Positions 62,486-64,000 of a stretch of 64,000 nt of DNA are shown here, in pieces. Numbering within the stretch: the stretch's first letter is position 1; each line of letters opens with the position of its first letter. The stretch lies in assembly GCA_900537185.1 (NCBI GenBank), contig LS999828.1, forward strand, positions 560,706 through 624,705, written 5' to 3'. Origin of the DNA: Cytophagales bacterium Alg240-R148 (GTDB lineage Bacteria > Bacteroidota > Bacteroidia > Cytophagales > Cyclobacteriaceae). The notes below the pieces were generated by a model that made no database searches, was not told where the DNA came from, and saw only the letters and a program-made list of their open reading frames with translations. Position numbers and translations under genes: made by a program.

Positions 62486-62568
62486 TGCCCAGAACTGGAT
62501 TCGAACCAGCACGAGCATAGCTCACCACCCCCTCAAGATGGCGTGTCTACCAATTTCACCACCTGGGC
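62486..62568 (-). tRNA. tRNA-Leu (anticodon GAG)
   Basis: The minus strand folds into an 83-nt class II tRNA. The acceptor is GCCCAGG with TCTGGGC (one G-U) and discriminator A. The D-arm holds GGTGGTGAAATTGG, the anticodon loop TTGAGGG places GAG centrally, the variable arm is long, and the T-loop is GTTCGAATC. CCA is not encoded. GAG decodes CUC and CUU. Confidence 0.95.
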
Positions 62569-62626
62569 ATTAGGTCGGCAAACATATAAAGTAATTGGCT
62601 TATAGCAAAATGTTTGCCTTCTTAAT

Positions 62627-63979
62627 TTACCGATTCCCGTAAACTGTTTTGATGTTTACAAACTCCATCAACCCATTTTCGGATAGTTCGCGTCCATAAC
62701 CTGAGGCCTTGGTGCCTCCAAATGGAAATCTTGGGTCGGATTTCATAATTTCATTGATGGCCACCGTACCTACTTTGAGTTCGCTGGCCAAGGCGATACC
62801 GAAGCGTTGGTCTTTGCACCAAATGGTAGCACCCAAACCAAAATCACTGGAGTTAACTTGGTCAATTAAATCTTGTTCGTCGGTATAGGTAAGCACCAAA
62901 CCAACAGGTCCAAAAATCTCTTCTTTTAATATTGGGTTATCGCCCAGTACTTTGATTAGGCCTGGACTAAAATAATTTCCTTCTCGTTTGGATTCCACAA
63001 CAGACTCTCCACCCAACTCCAAACACCTTTTGATCTGATTTTCTAGATGGTCTGCCAAATCTTCTCTTGCTATTACTCCCAAGGTGGTCTTTTTATCCAT
63101 CACATCGCCTCCTACTACTTTTTTCAAACCTTCTTTATAGTCTTTAACAAAGCGTTCGTATTGGCCTTCCTGTACAAAAAACCTTTTGGCAGCCAAACAA
63201 GTTTGCCCAGAATTGGCCAACCTGGATTCCAAACCAGCTTGCAAGGCACCATTCCAAAAACAGTTCTCCATGATGATAAAGGCGTCGTTGCCCCCTAATT
63301 CCAAAACCGATTTTTTCATGTACTTTCCGGCCAAAGCCGCAACAGATGCACCTGCTCTAGCAGACCCTGTGAATGTAACTCCTTGTACTACTCTGTGGCG
63401 AATGATTTGTTCTACTTCTGGTACATCTATTAACAAGGTTTGGAAAACACCCAATGGAAAACCAGCTTCTTCAAATAGTTCCTGGATCTCTAAACCACAA
63501 CCAGTTGTATTGGGAGCGTGTTTTAGCAGCACAATATTGCCTGCCAACAAGTTGGGTATGGCATATCGAAATACCTGCCAAAAAGGAAAGTTCCAAGGCA
63601 TGATACCAAATACAGCCCCAGTATTTTCATATTTAACAAAAGAGGTATTAAACCCAGATCTAATTTTTTTGGGAGACAAGGCTTTTTCCGAGGTATCCGC
63701 GTAGTAATCACACAATACGCTGCACTTTTCCAATTCGGCCAAAGACTCCGACAAAGGTTTGCCCATCTCTTGGGTAATTAGCTCAGCCAATTCATCCTTT
63801 CTTTCGATTAACAATCTGCCAAGTTCTCGACATGGTTTTTCTCTATCCAAAAAACTGCTGCGTTGCCACCGCTGGTATACCCCAGCTGCAAAGTCCAAGG
63901 CATCCTCTATCTCGTCATTTCTTAAGAACTCATATTTATTAATCCGCTCTCCTGTATATGGGTTTATCGTTTTTATCAT
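62627..63979 (-). CDS. NAD(P)-dependent aldehyde dehydrogenase (succinate-semialdehyde type)
   Basis: The 450-aa enzyme has catalytic Cys261 in NSGQTCLAAKR, the general-base Glu in LELGGNDAF, and the NAD-binding PWNFPFWQVFRYA and VTFTGSARAG segments. It belongs to the ALDH superfamily near SSADH or Sad enzymes. It oxidises an aldehyde to an acid with NAD(P)+. Exact substrate cannot be fixed. It lies upstream of the tRNA-Leu on the same strand, and its promoter is beyond the right edge. Confidence 0.9.
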   Translation of the reverse strand: MIKTINPYTGERINKYEFLRNDEIEDALDFAAGVYQRWQRSSFLDREKPCRELGRLLIERKDELAELITQEMGKPLSESLAELEKCSVLCDYYADTSEKALSPKKIRSGFNTSFVKYENTGAVFGIMPWNFPFWQVFRYAIPNLLAGNIVLLKHAPNTTGCGLEIQELFEEAGFPLGVFQTLLIDVPEVEQIIRHRVVQGVTFTGSARAGASVAALAGKYMKKSVLELGGNDAFIIMENCFWNGALQAGLESRLANSGQTCLAAKRFFVQEGQYERFVKDYKEGLKKVVGGDVMDKKTTLGVIAREDLADHLENQIKRCLELGGESVVESKREGNYFSPGLIKVLGDNPILKEEIFGPVGLVLTYTDEQDLIDQVNSSDFGLGATIWCKDQRFGIALASELKVGTVAINEIMKSDPRFPFGGTKASGYGRELSENGLMEFVNIKTVYGNR

Positions 63980-64000
63980 AGCTTCTTTTTTATCAAAGAA

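Overview
The window reads as chromosome from a low-GC member of the Bacteroidota, probably from a Cytophaga-like or Chitinophaga-like lineage; the order cannot be fixed from sequence alone. The support is a TonB-dependent receptor, a UMF1-type transporter, ExbB/ExbD pairs, a LytTR/LytS regulatory pair, an ABC-2 permease fused to an M1 peptidase, and a Bacteroidota-style extracellular contractile injection system (eCIS). Coding density is high to about 53 kb and then drops.

Region 1 (1-11 kb) is mostly housekeeping: the end of an SLC13-like permease, a UMF1 transporter, an exbB/exbD-type proton-channel operon, tRNA-Ser(GGA), a type I asparaginase, a TatD nuclease, a glycosyltransferase, polysaccharide deacetylase and PP2C phosphatase run, and recA. 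Region 2 (10.7-20 kb, + strand) is a chemotaxis cluster: CheB-like, MCP, CheW, CheY, CheA, receiver-kinase, CheR, CheB. It has two CheB methylesterases, and the first has a degenerate receiver. Region 3 (20-30.3 kb) has two outer-membrane proteins, a lipoprotein, a LytR/LytS-type pair, and a divergent ABC ATPase plus ABC-2/M1 fusion permease.

Region 4 (30.3-53 kb, - strand) is the main accessory system, an apparently complete eCIS. In transcription order it encodes a GH18-like protein with three C-terminal membrane segments, a two-segment membrane protein, a DUF4255/Pvc16-like cap, an unknown protein, one sheath protein with a ~100-residue helical insertion, two tube proteins, a 52-aa DUF5908-like protein, a LysM hub protein, a VgrG-like spike, a gp25-like wedge, a large baseplate J-like protein, a fibre-like protein, a second large baseplate protein carrying a PDZ-like segment, a tape-measure protein, an AAA+ ATPase and a PAAR-like (DUF4280) tip. 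Several junctions overlap by 1-4 nt.

Region 5 (53-62.4 kb) is a variable zone of small unrecognised proteins, an ankyrin-repeat protein, an AraC regulator and several decayed genes, including a metallopeptidase-like gene cut by one TGA and a tRNA-like relic. It ends with a 307-aa protein whose N-terminus carries an NRPE-type segment that I associate with eCIS cargo in Bacteroidota. I propose this as a candidate payload. It is followed by a strong bidirectional terminator, tRNA-Leu(GAG) and an aldehyde dehydrogenase at the right edge.
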